A DNA stretch of 64,000 nt from Gnetum montanum. Taxonomy: Eukaryota > Streptophyta > Gnetopsida > Gnetales > Gnetaceae. How positions within the stretch are numbered: the first letter of the stretch is position 1; each line of letters opens with the position of its first letter. Shown piece after piece: positions 21,325-32,885 of the stretch. The notes beneath the pieces are model-generated. The model was given only the letters and a program-made list of their open reading frames with translations, was not told the DNA's origin and ran no database searches. The position numbers and the translations under genes are program-made. Location: the NCBI GenBank assembly GCA_015680685.1, contig MNCI01003938.1, positions 720,070-784,069 of the forward strand, in the 5' to 3' direction.

Positions 21325-24300
21325 TTGGTTGTGTTGTGCGGGATGGGGCTAAAGCCAATTCTGATTATCTTAAAAATTGTAGGGGTCCTGTGTCACGTAA
21401 GAAAACCCGTGGCCAATTCCCCTCTTCCTTGTATACATGTGGGGGAGAGGGGGGGGGGGGGGGNAGGAGCACAAGAGTTCCTACAATACCTCCTCCAATA
21501 CTTCAGTGTGATCATTTGGTCATACCTAGAGGAGGAAGAGGCAGCTGTCATAATAGAAGCCATATTGCCTGGGGTAAGTTGGGGCATCCTGAGGCTTCCA
21601 ACAGATAGAGTAATCATTAATAGGCAGGGAGAAGGATCCAGTCAATGCCCCACAGGGTTGAGGCGTTTAGCCTGGATTTGGGATATGCTTGAGTACAGTT
21701 GCTACCATCCTTACAACACACTATTTGTCGCATGTTATATGGCGATGTGCTTCCAAAATCCACCAGGAACTATCTACTGTGCTGGTGGGTGAGCTGTTTG
21801 TAACCTTGTTCCACTGTGTTGTGTGATGCTTGCCATATTGGCCAAATGCTAATAGTATGTTTTTGTTACCAGGTTCTACATCAACAAGGGGTTCACGATC
21901 GACTGGGTTTGTTAACTACAACACATATAGCCCTGCAGGAGTTTTGTTCTACTGAGAACCTACAGGCGGGTGTGATTGGTCAATGTGGAGGTGAATACCA
22001 CACCTACCCACACCTATACCCCATTCTCTATGATCAGTGCAAGGGATCTAGTTGGTTGGATGAGGATTGGGCATCCCTCAAACTGATCACTGTTAAACAA
22101 GTTTTAGTTAGTCTTCCACCGTTCCCGTTATCGTAGAAACTTGGTAGGATAAACAATAAGTGTTACATGCTTAAGTGTCTTTGCAGTCTTTGGATTTTCT
22201 ACATTTTTATGCTAAACATTTCTTGCGAAAACTGTTGTAGGGGTGAAAAAGCCTCAGGAGGTGATGGTGGTAACCATCGAGACACAAGGGACAAATATCT
22301 ACTTCAAGTACAGAGAAGTAGATACGAGCCAACGCTGGATAAATAGTGCAGCCTTAGACTCGTTGTTCCAGAATATCCAAAAGGCTGGGCTTATGGACCT
22401 ACTCTTGGCCTTGAATCCAAAAATTCCTACCATCGAGATGCTCTCCCTGGTCGACTCCTTTTCTAACAAGGTGAGTTGCTTCTGCATGCTCATACAAGAT
22501 GTATGGGTGGTCATTGAAATCAATGACCAGCTATTCATGGACCTCTTCGGTGTCCCTGCCGATTGCATCCTCATGGGGTCAAAGTCCAAGATGGAGCTAA
22601 CCCTTCAGAAGAAGGACATCCAGGAGTGGTTAGGGATTGCCAAGGAGCAAAAGGGGCTTCCTATGGAGAAGCTCAAAAAGGACCTACTAAGGGGATTTAC
22701 CCTGTCTTTCGTGCTCTCACATTTTCCCAGCTACTCTCCCAAGGAAAGGTTATGGGGATCGAGTAGGCCTGGATAATACACAAAGTTATGGAGGAGGGGG
22801 CTCACTACAATTGGACCAAGTTTTTATGTAAAGGCTTGTAGATCGAAATCTTGGGGCTCCATAAAAAAATGGAGTCCCGTTCCAATATCCATTATGCCTT
22901 TTACATAGCATTTCTGAAGTGTTTCATGGAGTTCTTGGTGGTTCAGGAGAATGGAGTCTGGGTCATGTGAAATTGCAACCAGATTTCCAGACTATAGATT
23001 TGCTAGATCCTCCAGACCATCTAAGCCCAAGATCCCTAAAAAATAATTGGGGAGTAGTTCTTTGTGACGACTAGGGATTGGGTGGCCCGCAACGTTCATG
23101 GCCAAGATAGCATAGGAGAGACGCCCCTCGCCGTAGACGGTAGTGTGTCGTGGGGGAAACATCTCATAACTGAGATTGAAACCAGTAAGTTGTGGCAAAA
23201 GAGGCCTCCTACAACTAAGGAAACCATTGACATGAAGGAAGAGGAAGGGAGGAGACTATAGCTTAAACTACAGAGGACACAACCCCCCATTGGTAAACGC
23301 TTTCATTTAATGCCTACTTTGTTATTGTCTACTACACTATGCTACACTAGGTGGCGTAGCGTAGCATAGCACTTGCCTTAAGCTAACTTGTCTTGAGCTA
23401 ATGAAAACATGTTTCTTGACTGCCAGAAGAAGAAGAGGAAAAAGAAGAAGGAAATGAAGAGGTGTCAGCCCTTAAGACAGGGGCGACAAGTAAAGACACG
23501 GAGGCCTCAGTCTCAAAGAGAAGGGCCCCGGTCAAAAGGAAGGGAGCTATTGTTGCTAAGGTAGGGGCTCTTATTATTAGGGAGAATCCTCCTACTAACG
23601 AAGAGAAATCTCCCTTGAATAAAAAAGATGCTAATCTCCTAAAAGGAAAGGCATTAGGGCATGAAGAAGGGATTCGTTGGGACCTGGCAGGAACCTCTGG
23701 CTAGGCTACTGCCATTGTTTTGCATCGGCAAGAAGGGAGATCACAATTGGTTGCTGGTGAGTTTGGCAATATGTCTGCCTTGTCATAGTCCATTTTGGCT
23801 ATTGCTAACATGTTTAGTTATGTGATAGGTGTCATCATTGATGCTACAGGACCTTCATCGATTCACACGAAATCATGGGCTGAGGTCCTCAATAAATTCA
23901 TGTTCATGCAGGGAATCATTGATGACATGATTAGGCACCTTCTGCAGGTGCACCTTGAAGTAGGTAAGTTGTAGTATTAGGTGCTCTCGTGTTGCTGTGC
24001 TAGAACTTCTTGAGTTTGCTACTTTTACTATACTAATGTGACTGGTATGCTCTTCATGTCATGGTAGCCTCTCCACTCAAATAGGACTCGACATGGCCTT
24101 TGAAAGTTGGTGCCATGCCTACATTCCTGCTTGAAGTGACCGAGGTGTCTTATCGCGCATATGATGAGGCTTACAAATGTGCTTTACAGTCGACAACGCT
24201 CGCTGTGGGAGTATAAGCACGTCAACGAGGACCTGTGGAAATGGGTCCAAAAAGCTGAGTAAGAGAAGGCCAACCTGAGCGCTGAGGTGGAGGATCTCAA

Positions 24301-25196
24301 GTTAAGGAATGAATTCCCCATAGCTCATGACACTAATAATGAGGACTGGCACATGGCTGTGATAGATTACGCTAGATTTTGGACTGTCGCGTGTCAGAAA
24401 GTCGAAGCCACCCTCGAAATAATAGAATAGCAGATGCAAATGGACTTGTTAGCCTAGAAGTATCAGGATTTGAAAGATTTCAACGCTAAAGTTTATGAAT
24501 GGTTTTAGTCCCAAAAAAATCATAAACATATGTATAAACTAAAACATTCCACCTATTGTAAACTATACAAAACACTGCTATGGAGGTGTTTACATATAAA
24601 GTATTCGTAAATGCTATTGAAGTTTTTGAGGCCTATGCCAAGTTCAAAGAGCAGGTAAAGATTATGAAATCTCCTGATTGAAAAGTGGACCTTCCCACAA
24701 GAGAGACCATGATCATCTCCTTTTCCTTGGGACCATCGAGGTGGACGACCACTGAAAGGGAGAGAGCTGCTATAGACGCTGAAGCAAGCAAAAGGCGTTG
24801 GGTGGATATCACGACTGAGGAGGTGTGGTGTCACCTTGGGCTCGATTTAGATTGGATACCCTTCGAGATGGACATGGGCGCTTCTCAAGTTAATTGCTTT
24901 TTACTATATTAATGATTATGCTTTGTTGTGACTTGCGTGCATTGCTTTAGCTGACTACTTCATTCCTATGATGCAGGCTCTAAATGAGGGCATAGGGCCC
25001 ATAGAGGGAGGGAATGAAGAATCAGTAGAGGACAATGCAAGGGAAGGCAATGCAAAGGGAAATGATGCAAAAGTAGGTGATGAAGATGATGTAGGCAGGG
25101 GCAACCCATGAAAGCATGGGATTTTTTTTGAGATTTTTTTGAAATTATTTGTAAAATCTTGCAAACATTGTTTAAGAAACCAGAATTTTGAATAAA
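21325..25196 (+). pseudogene. Antisense multi-exon gene inside B-inner, unknown function
   Basis: It runs opposite to the retroelement. Probable exons: about 21452-21788 (or from 21325), 21873-22143, 22241-22975, 23040-23292, 23427-23756, 23850-23963, 24068-24888 and 24977-25111. Introns show GT...AG ends (GTGAGC at 21789, GTGAGT at 23757, GTAAGT at 23964). The first exon ends ARIWDMLEYSCY-like text (RLAWIWDMLEYSCY) and TIYCAGG. Exon 3 contains LMDLLLALNPKIPTIEMLSL and INDQLFMDLFGVPAD, which recall the xINxxLGLP motif of 'putative plant transposon protein' sequences. Later exons are charged and coil-like, and the last is acidic. TGA is at 25109 and AATAAA at 25191. Frameshifts near 21913 and 22740 and several stops show decay. 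The second copy at 32886-36412 shares exons and some splice sites. Function unknown. Confidence 0.75.
25191..25196 (+). terminator. Polyadenylation signal of the antisense gene
   Basis: AATAAA stands 80 bases after the TGA at 25109-25111 that closes the last exon, in T-rich sequence. This is a normal place for a plant polyadenylation signal and supports an independent plus-strand transcription unit. Confidence 0.5.
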
Positions 25197-25261
25197 GAGA
25201 TGAATTGGTTCCCATGCTAACTTTTACGTTGTGTATGAGTTGAATGTCATGCTAAACTTTC

Positions 25262-25490
25262 ACTCTTCTGCGCTAGTTTTAGGCCATTTCGAGCTGATGC
25301 TAGTTTTAGGTCATTTCAGGCCAATGCTAATTTTAGGCCATCTCAGGCCTTTGCTAGTTTTAGGCCATTTCGGGCTGATGCTAGTTTTAGGCTATTTCAG
25401 GCCTATGCTAGTTTTAGGCCATTTTAGGCCTTTGTGCAAATGCACATTGCTAGTTTTAGGCCATTTTGGGCTATTCCGTAAATGCACAAG
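25262..25490. repeat. 27-bp minisatellite between protease and antisense gene, B-inner
   Basis: Seven units of about 27 bases: tgctagttttaggccatttc plus a short tail such as gggctga or aggccta; one unit carries a longer tail. Because 27 is a multiple of three, one plus frame stays open and reads as a nine-residue repeat (MLVLGHFxP), which I do not take for a protein. Confidence 0.9.
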
Positions 25491-25835
25491 GATGGTGCAT
25501 GGGCAATAAATAATGGGGTTGCTACGCTATGCATAGCTGCTTCTTGACCCAACGTGAGTTGAGCGAAACATAATACCAAAATGCTCTGCCAGAGCCTTCT
25601 TCTACATCGTTGCCCCCCACTTGGAAGGGTAACTTAACCCATGCATTTTCGTTGAGCTGATCCTTCTGCTAGATGGTCAGTGTGAGCTGCGACAGGTGCT
25701 TCATTCCCAGAAGTTATAACATCTGAGCCCTATTCCATGCCTACATTGTGGATTGCTTGCGTTGCTACCTCGTCACCATGGATCACCACCTCTCTACTTG
25801 CGTAAGGTAGGTGGATCTCCTGGTGTATGGGTGAG

Positions 25836-26344
25836 GAGATAGTCCTAAGCTATGCTAACCATGACCTCCCAAGGATCAGGTTAAACTTAGGCATTTCCTC
25901 GACCATGATGAATGTTGCATTTGTGGGGAACTGGTCCCCTACTACAAAGTCTATGTGAATTATGCCCTTCAGCATGATCTGCACTACATTAAATGACCTT
26001 AGGCATGATGTCGTTGTGGGTTTGATCTGGTTGACCAAGCCCAACTTGTCCATAATAGGGAAGGGGATGACGTTTGTGGCAGCCCCATCATCAACGTGTA
26101 CCCTTTGGATTTGGTGTTGGCCAACCCAAATTGTGATAAAAATGGGTGCTGTAGTCACATGGCCCCTTTCAAGATCTTCCCTAATGATGTCATTGTAGAA
26201 AGTTAGTTGAGGTGGTTCTGGCTCTACAGGTGTGGAGGGGAGCATGACTGAGTAGATCGCTTCCTCTTCCACTGGCATGTCGTCATTGACTAGAATCACC
26301 ATCAACATGCGGATCAGGGCCTCACAGTGTGGGGTGGATGTCAT
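25836..26344 (-). pseudogene. Aspartic protease of B-inner
   Basis: A minus-strand frame of 164 residues without a stop. VTTAPIFITIWVGQHQIQRV precedes the active-site block HVDDGAATNVIPFPIMDKLG, and NLILGRSWLA closes the fold. The usual D-T/S-G is D-G-A here, as VDDGAxxN is common in Tat-like proteases. It cuts the gag-pol polyprotein. The reading remains open to its ends, so this is one of the least damaged domains; it follows gag and is separated from RT by the antisense gene. Confidence 0.85.
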
Positions 26345-29337
26345 GATTAGGTCGTATAAGCTTAATGTAATGTTTTTTTTTGTTTTAGATCTTGTTTGAC
26401 CTGAGTGAGGACATCTAAGAGATCTTGGCCACCCCCCTATTTAACACTTTCCTCCTCTTCTATTTGTCCTAGAAGATGAATTTCTCGAGGAGGGGCGACT
26501 TTGGATATGAGTTTAGGCCCTTTTTGGTAGGGTGGCGTGGACTATGTGGTCATGGAAACATTCATCTTTGGTGACAAAGGCACAAATGTAGGGGGCGAAG
26601 ACGTAGGCTTGGGAATGCCTTGGGTGTTACTTCCCTTCGATGTCTCACCTGAAAAATGAACTTCTTGCCTTTTAGGACAAGAAGGCTATTCAACTGTCTT
26701 GTGTGGAATGGGGGCTATTGAAGGAGTCAGCCCCCTGATGATAAATGAAGCTAAAGGAGTTAATGGGTGGGGTAGCATGGTTTTGCTAATAGGTGCCACA
26801 GAGATGGATGCCAGTGGAGGGACTCTTAGAACGAATGGTTGTTGAGAGCTTCGGCCAGTTGTTGATGGTGCTAGTGCACTATGTTGAGGCACACGGACCA
26901 TGAGTGGCTACTGGGGTGGCCTAGGATCACTGTCAATATTGATGGTGTTGATGATGTAACTGGCATTGTTAGCGTTGAGGGGATCTATGTAGACATGCAT
27001 AGATTGGTTCTCAGGACGTATTGGGTTACTTTCATCCAACACTAGTTTTCCTTGATCGATCAATCTCTGGATGTCATTCTGCAACGCTAGATAGTAATCT
27101 GTGTTGTGACCACACTATTGGTGATAGTCATAAAACCAATCTAGCCTGAAGCCTTTAGGGACTATAGGCTCATTGGACAAGTCCAAAAAAGGGTTCCTAA
27201 GGAGCTCATAGTAGCATTGATGTTTCTTGATTCCTTCTTTCGACATCTGCTTGTATTGGATATGCCCTGCTGCCAATAGCTACTTCAGAAGTTCTAAAGA
27301 CTTGAGAGGCAGTGGGGTGTACTTTGAGTGATCTTTACGCTCAAAGTTGGGTTTGGGTTGTGCAGATGTCTTAGGCGCAAATATGACAGGTTGCGGTGCA
27401 TGGCCCTACTTGGATGTGGAATTGGCTGTGGGTGTGGCTGGTTTCTTACTACTCTTGTTACCATTGTTACTAGGTTTGGGCTTAGCCGTGGTCACCACAG
27501 TGGCCACCGTGGTTGTTGGGGCCTTACCCTTGTCCTTCTTTGTAAAGGTGTTTTTATAGGTAATGTAGGCCAGGTCTTTGCTTACCTCGGCTACGTCCTA
27601 TATACTCTTAGTCTGAGCAAAGGTTTGGCTAAGAGTGCGAGGGGTGAGATAGTACATCTTAGACTTGATGAAGTCGTTCACTGTGCCCTTAAAGACAGCT
27701 AGCAAGTGGGCCTTTAGGATGGGCTCGCAGATTTTATTAAGGGTTGCGCTCCAACGCTGAATGAACTTTTGGACTAGCTCTAGAGGATCTTGTTTCACAC
27801 TCATCAACTGATCCAACATGGTTTCTAGCTTCAAGTTGTACTTGAAGCATGTCACAAACTGGGTTAGAATCTCTTCCAAAGTTGAAATAGATGAGTGTGG
27901 CAGCGCATGGTACCAATCTAGGGCTTTCCTAGCTAGGGACATAGTAAAGACACGAATAATCATGTGCAGCCATTGTTGCAACAAAAGGGATTCAGACCTA
28001 AAGGTAATAAGATGTGCATTGGGATCTCCCTTCCGATTTTACTTCATGAAGTGTGGGAGGGACATCCCTAGGGGTAATGTCAGAGAGGGAATTGCAGGGT
28101 TGATGGGGTCATCTTGGTAAAAGTCCATGGCTTGTATTATGTCAAACCCAACAGCTTTGAGATGTTTTATTTCCTCAGTGAGGGTCTGGATGAGCTGGAA
28201 TACTTGGTCCAGACCCTGCGATGTTGTGGACAGTTGGGGAACTATGGAGGCAACTCTGACTTGTGGTATGGTGGAGGTGGTAGCATGAGCCATTAACAGT
28301 ACCATTGGGATAACCCCCACAGATGGTGCTGCTTGCATTGTCCACCACTCAGTAGGTGGCGTTAGTGGAGTAGCAACTACGGGTTGGGCTACCGGATAGA
28401 CCGCTTGTGTTGCTGGTGGCATAGACCATAGCCTTGTGTTGGGTTGTACCATTTGTGGGGTTTGGTAGGTCTGAGGGAGAAAATAATGAGACATCTGTGA
28501 CTATTGTGGAATAGGTGAAGAAGAGAATGGGGTCCACCATGTGGATGGGACCAAGCCCACCATGGTGGATGGAACAAACGTGAACGTAGGAATGGAAATG
28601 GAAGTTGCCTACGACTATGAAGTAGGCACTGTATGAACATGTGGCAAGGTAGCCATGATTGGTGTATGATGTGCTACGGGAATGCACTGAAGAATGGTTT
28701 GCGAAGGAATAGTGGCTGCAAACGAAATAGGTGAAATAGGCAAGAAAGGACGTTGAAACACCGTGGGGTTGATGTGGCTACCCATGGAAGTTGTAATCAC
28801 GAGTTGCGGAGGCATTGGCGTCATCACAAAAGGAGCAGTGATAGACAATGGATTGGCCCAGAAGGATTGGGTAGAAGGGACCGTAACGGGGTTGGCTTGA
28901 CCTCCCCCATCAGACTAAGAATCAAGCTCCTCTCGTCTATCCTGGAAGACATCCTCATGATTGGACGATGTGTCCTGTTGCTCCCTAAGCCTAGCCAAGT
29001 AGATTAGTTAGTCTAGAAGCCATTGATTCGTCTGTGTCAAAGGTACGGAAGCATTGGGAGTGGGAACAAATTCCTTCCTGCTGCAGTAAGTGAACTCGAA
29101 GCTATGTTTGTCTTCAAGTTTGTGTATATCCAAGGGCAGATTTGCCTGCACCTTTGCACAGAGGAAGTTATAGTGCTCATGTTGCTGGGCTAAGCCCTCA
29201 GGTCCCCAATTTTGGATCCTGAGGGATTGTTGTGTTTCCAGCATTGGGTTGAGTAGTTGTTCGGCATCTATGATGCCTTGAACCAGGATGGGAACCTCAA
29301 CATTGAAGGTATTAGCGACAGTGCTTGAAAAAGCCAT
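26345..29337 (-). pseudogene. Gag of B-inner
   Basis: The start is chosen at ATG 29337 (MAFSSTVANTFNVEVPIL), which begins the stretch conserved in B-outer (HYNFLCAKVQANLPLDIHKL). A Pro/Thr-rich middle follows at 28100-28850. The retrotransposon gag core is at 27598-27984 (SLARKALDWYHALPHSSIST...FVTCFKYNLKLE). Near 27030-27160 is a zinc-binding remnant of the form DYHQxCGHNTDYYLALQNDI with the ILxLIDQG-type helix (QRLIDQGKLVLDE). The coat-forming protein is broken by stops, for example in the zinc motif. Confidence 0.85.
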
Positions 29338-29443
29338 TATTAAGCTAAACAATTTTGCAAATAGGAAAAAGCGAAGAGATTGGAAAGCTAAATAGCTTTG
29401 CAAACAAGAAGAGCAAGAAATTGGAAAGCGATCAAAAAGGATT

Positions 29444-29745
29444 TATGTCTTGCAGGGTTCACGAGGAATCGTTGAAGCGATTGATCTGTACTACATGATG
29501 CGTAAACAACTACAGAAGGGTATCACGTTTATGTTAGTGCATGATAGGGTACAGAGCACGTGCAAGACTATTGTAAGACAGGCAAGTCAACTGGTGATTA
29601 GAGGCTTTATGTCCTGTAGGATTCTCGAGGAACCGTCAAGGCGATCGATCTACACCGCACGATGCGTAAACAACCATAGATGTGTGTCAAGTTTACACTA
29701 ATGTGTATCAGGGTGCATAAGGCTTATAGGACTACTGTGACACAT
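29444..29745 (-). repeat. 164-bp tandem duplication in the B-inner leader
   Basis: The phrase tatgtcttgcagggttcacg at 29444 returns as tatgtcctgtaggattctcg at 29608, and the following ~130 bases match (gattgatctgtac / gatcgatctacac, gatgcgtaaacaac in both). B-outer has only one such unit (about 41195-41330). It lies between the primer site and the gag start. Confidence 0.8.
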
Positions 29746-29762
29746 GGAAAGGGCACTAAAAC

Positions 29763-29780
29763 ACCCTCCTTCTAGTGCCA
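29763..29780 (-). other. Primer binding site of B-inner
   Basis: The minus strand reads TGGCACTAGAAGGAGGGT seven bases or so after the LTR end. The B-outer equivalent is TGGTGCTAGAAGGAGGGC. The complementary tRNA is not named here because I cannot check it; the type differs clearly from that of the A elements. Confidence 0.7.
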
Positions 29781-29786
29781 GAAAAC

Positions 29787-31385
29787 TGCAGCAATCGAAA
29801 ATGTCGGCGGCTGGAAAACATCGACGGGTTGTTGGCCGTGGCAGTCTTAACCCAGTATCTGTGGGAGGACCGTGTTGGATGGAACGGATATGGGGTGCCT
29901 TGAACAGTCTGGTCGATTAGATAGGAACTTAGTCGGTGTTAATATAAACTTTTGCAACGTGTGATTTGAAAGTAAAGTTTATTACCTAAAAATGATATTG
30001 TAAACATAAACTATGCCAACAACAATGTAAAATGTGATGATAAACAAGAAAGCAAAGTAGAAAGAAAAGTAGAATGGAGTTAGAAAAGTGCACCACTTCA
30101 AAGCTATGACTTTGGTCTATTAAGATGAATACAGTTAGTTGCACAACACTAGAAAATGCGGAAGTCCCGAGAGTAACCAAGACGTGCAGAGCAAAATAGT
30201 TGTATGCTTGAATGTGAGCTCAGGCGTTGACAATGTGAAAATGCTACCAAAGTGGTGGAAAATAGTAGAAAAAAATGCCAATTGAGAGTGCTAATTGTTT
30301 ATAATGTCAAATAGAAAGCTTACAATGCTCAAGGTTACAGTGCCAAAAAGGTTAGACTGAATCGTGCCCAAAGGAAGCTGGAAAGCCCCAAAAGGTCAAA
30401 AAGTTCAAAAGCCAACTAGAAGTCCAAAATTTATTTGAACGTTGCTCGCTGGGGTATTTATAGGACTAAGGGCATGCAAAAGGGATGGTTTAAACGCCAT
30501 ATGCCTTGGGCCCATGTTGACTTGTCTACGCTGCACGTGCCTGCATGACCGTTGGACATGCATGACCATTATAATTATGAGCCTGCCACACCATAATTGC
30601 ACTGTCAGCATCTAGAGATATGCGCTAGCGGTGCAATTAGGTGAAGTGCGTTGGTGTCGCACAACCACCCGTCATGATTTGCTATGCTTTGTAGCATAGC
30701 ATGTTCAGTGTAGCGTAGCATCTTGTTACGTGTTTCATTAACTGTTTGTTTCATATTTGCTACGCTATGTAGTATAGCATAGCATAGAAGCTAGCCTTAG
30801 TCGCAAAAACTTTGCCAAATCTGCAAACTTTGCCTTTTGCACTGCGAAACTTTCGAACTTGCTGATCCTGCCATTTGAGTTTTCTTCTGTCACTTCCGTA
30901 GAATTGCTATGCCTCGCTACGCCATGTAGCTCAGTGTAGCGTAGCAGTAGACATGGTCTGCCACTTTTTGATGGAAGGAGACATTGTTGAAGGACGTGAA
31001 GTTGGGTGAGGGGATCGACCATATAGCTTTTGCTATGCTACATAGCGTAGCGTAGCACATCGCTTCCGCAAACGTCTTTTGAAGCCTGCTACCCTATGTA
31101 GCGTAGTGAAACTCCTTGACTTAGAAAGCTTGCTGAAACATTTTGCGCATTCTAAGCACCGCAAATAGTTCCACGCACTACTCCTAAGTGCACGGTCATC
31201 TAGGTGAACTGCTCAGGTGGGCAGGCTAGAGAATCCGTTTAGCCTGTTGGCACTTGGGGCAAAAAACTTGTTGAATTGGATAGTCTGAAAATTAGACCAT
31301 CCATCTCCTGAAGAACTGCTGTGATGTTGCACAAATTGCAAAGGTCTGGCGAAGCAAGCATGGATTTAGATTTTGGGGTGTTTCA
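29787..31385 (-). repeat. 5' LTR of B-inner
   Basis: It starts on minus with TGAAACACCCC at 31385 and ends TTGCTGCA at 29787, about 1.6 kb. The half 30775-31385 aligns with the 3' LTR fragment. It holds TACGCT/AGCGTA palindromes at 30665-30785 and 30915-31100. The TATA box is in its middle at 30455. Confidence 0.8.
30455..30462 (-). promoter_or_regulatory. TATA box of the B-inner 5' LTR
   Basis: TATAAATA on minus (plus tatttata in ggggtatttataggac). The same block, tatttataggctta, occurs in both B-outer LTRs at 11661 and 42160 and in the A1 LTR at 10049. Confidence 0.6.
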
Positions 31386-32885
31386 CTAGGATGGCTTGCC
31401 TTGGCAAGGACCACTACTACCCTAGTCATCTTGGAAACAACTGCTAGGAGAAGAAGATGTGCATATGGACTTTGGGTTTTTATTGATACGTCATTTTATT
31501 TTGATTATTTGCATTGATTGTTTATGATGAGTGGGATAAGAGATAACATGTGGGTTATGATGAATTTTGTATGCTTATTTCCAAGGGGCATGGCACACAG
31601 TGTGAGGGAGGGGAAGAAAATAAGGGTTTTTTCCTAGTAGTGGACTAGGATTTCTCCCACTGGGGGCCATGCCATGTAGAAGACACAAAATGGGACAAAT
31701 ATGGCCATGACCAAGGCATGCATGGCTAGTGTTTCTTTGTCCCTTCCTCTTCTTCCTTTTTTTTTGTCTTTATGTTAGCGTGTGGGTTAGGGTGATTGGT
31801 AGATTGGGACAAGGGTTATGAATGACATGGCCATAGCTAGGGGATAGTGTTCTACCATTGTTTATTTTTATTTTTTATCTTTTGGTGTGAGGGCAATGCA
31901 GGGCAAGGATAAAGGGAGCATTAGACATGATAGGGACACATGGGGAGAAGGCCATAGAGATAAGGGAGATGACAGTGGTGTGGCCATGATGGTGGTGGCT
32001 ATGGCAAGGGTGTAAATGGGGCCAAGGAGATTGCCTAGGTTGTAGCCATGATGTGAGTACCCCAACACATGTTATTGGCATGTGGTGGGACTAGGTGACA
32101 CAGTGATGAGAGCTTAGGTATTGGTGGCTACGCTCTCCAAGGAGTATAGCCAACACTTTGTCCCTAGATGCAATAGGATGCTATGCTCTTGATAGTTAGA
32201 AATTTTGTTTGTTTGTTACTTTTTCACTCATTTTGGGGCCATGCCTCCCTTGGGGATCATATCCAACAATTAGAAAAATTCGGTGATTTTTTGGCTACGC
32301 TCCCCAAGGAGTGTAGTAGACAACCAAAATTTTTTTAGATATCATGCTACATTGCCCAAAGTTAGAAAATTTTTGAGAAAATTTGAAAAAGATTGCTAAG
32401 TGTAAAACTAGAATGCCAAATGCACAAGACACCAACTGCAAAAATACCAATGGTAAGAATCCCTTATGCAAAAAAAAAATGCTAAATGCATGAAAGCTAT
32501 GCTAAAATGCTAATTTTGCAAGTTGGACATACAAATGCTAGAACATGCAAACTGTGTTAGTGCAAATGGTGTAAATGTAAAGTATAATGGTAATGCTATG
32601 TTATTGCTATAGCCCAGTGAGCACCAAGAACATCAAATATGTATTTATGTCCTATGCTTGTGAGGCCCCATGAGGGACCCTAAGGAGCTATTTCTAAATT
32701 AGGCTAAGTTTGCTAATTTTGCTAAGCATGGGGTAATATTTTATGTGAAAATGCAATCTATTGTGTGCTAATGCTACATTCATTTGCTATTTTGTGGTTG
32801 TAGGGTGCTACTGAAGCCTATCTTAGTGGTCATGGAGCTCATCGACATCCTATCTTGCATTAGCCAACCTATATCCAACACACCT
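31386..32885. other. B-outer spacer before its antisense gene, no gene
   Basis: This corresponds to the spacer 20351-21324 of B-inner. It has no protein similarity. It carries decayed palindrome words such as gctacgctctccaaggagtatagc (read in parts at 32129-32152) and a run of text rich in tgctaaatgc words at 32395-32600. B-inner's 5' LTR begins immediately before it. Confidence 0.45.

Larger units (their letters stand above)
14551..31385 (-). mobile_element. Tat-like Ty3/gypsy element B-inner
   Basis: An almost complete minus-strand element of nearly 17 kb: 5' LTR, primer site, duplicated leader, gag, protease, minisatellite, antisense gene, minisatellite, RT, RNase H, a second RNase H, integrase, minisatellite, 3' UTR, polypurine tract and a truncated 3' LTR. 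In a stretch of about 190 bases the two LTRs differ at about 19 positions by eye, mostly transitions. It keeps far more CpG than B-outer, in agreement with being younger and nested inside it. Two RNase H domains mark the Tat group of Ty3/gypsy. Confidence 0.8.

Noticed and set aside
25231-25509. Open plus frame with a nine-residue repeat MLVLGHFxP, looking like a repeat protein
   Set aside because: It is the 27-base minisatellite read in an open frame. The corresponding array in B-outer has other unit lengths and no conserved frame.
27328-27702. 124-residue plus-strand open frame
   Set aside because: It lies antisense to the conserved gag core and zinc part of B-inner, and its translation (Gly/Leu-rich) is not conserved in B-outer.
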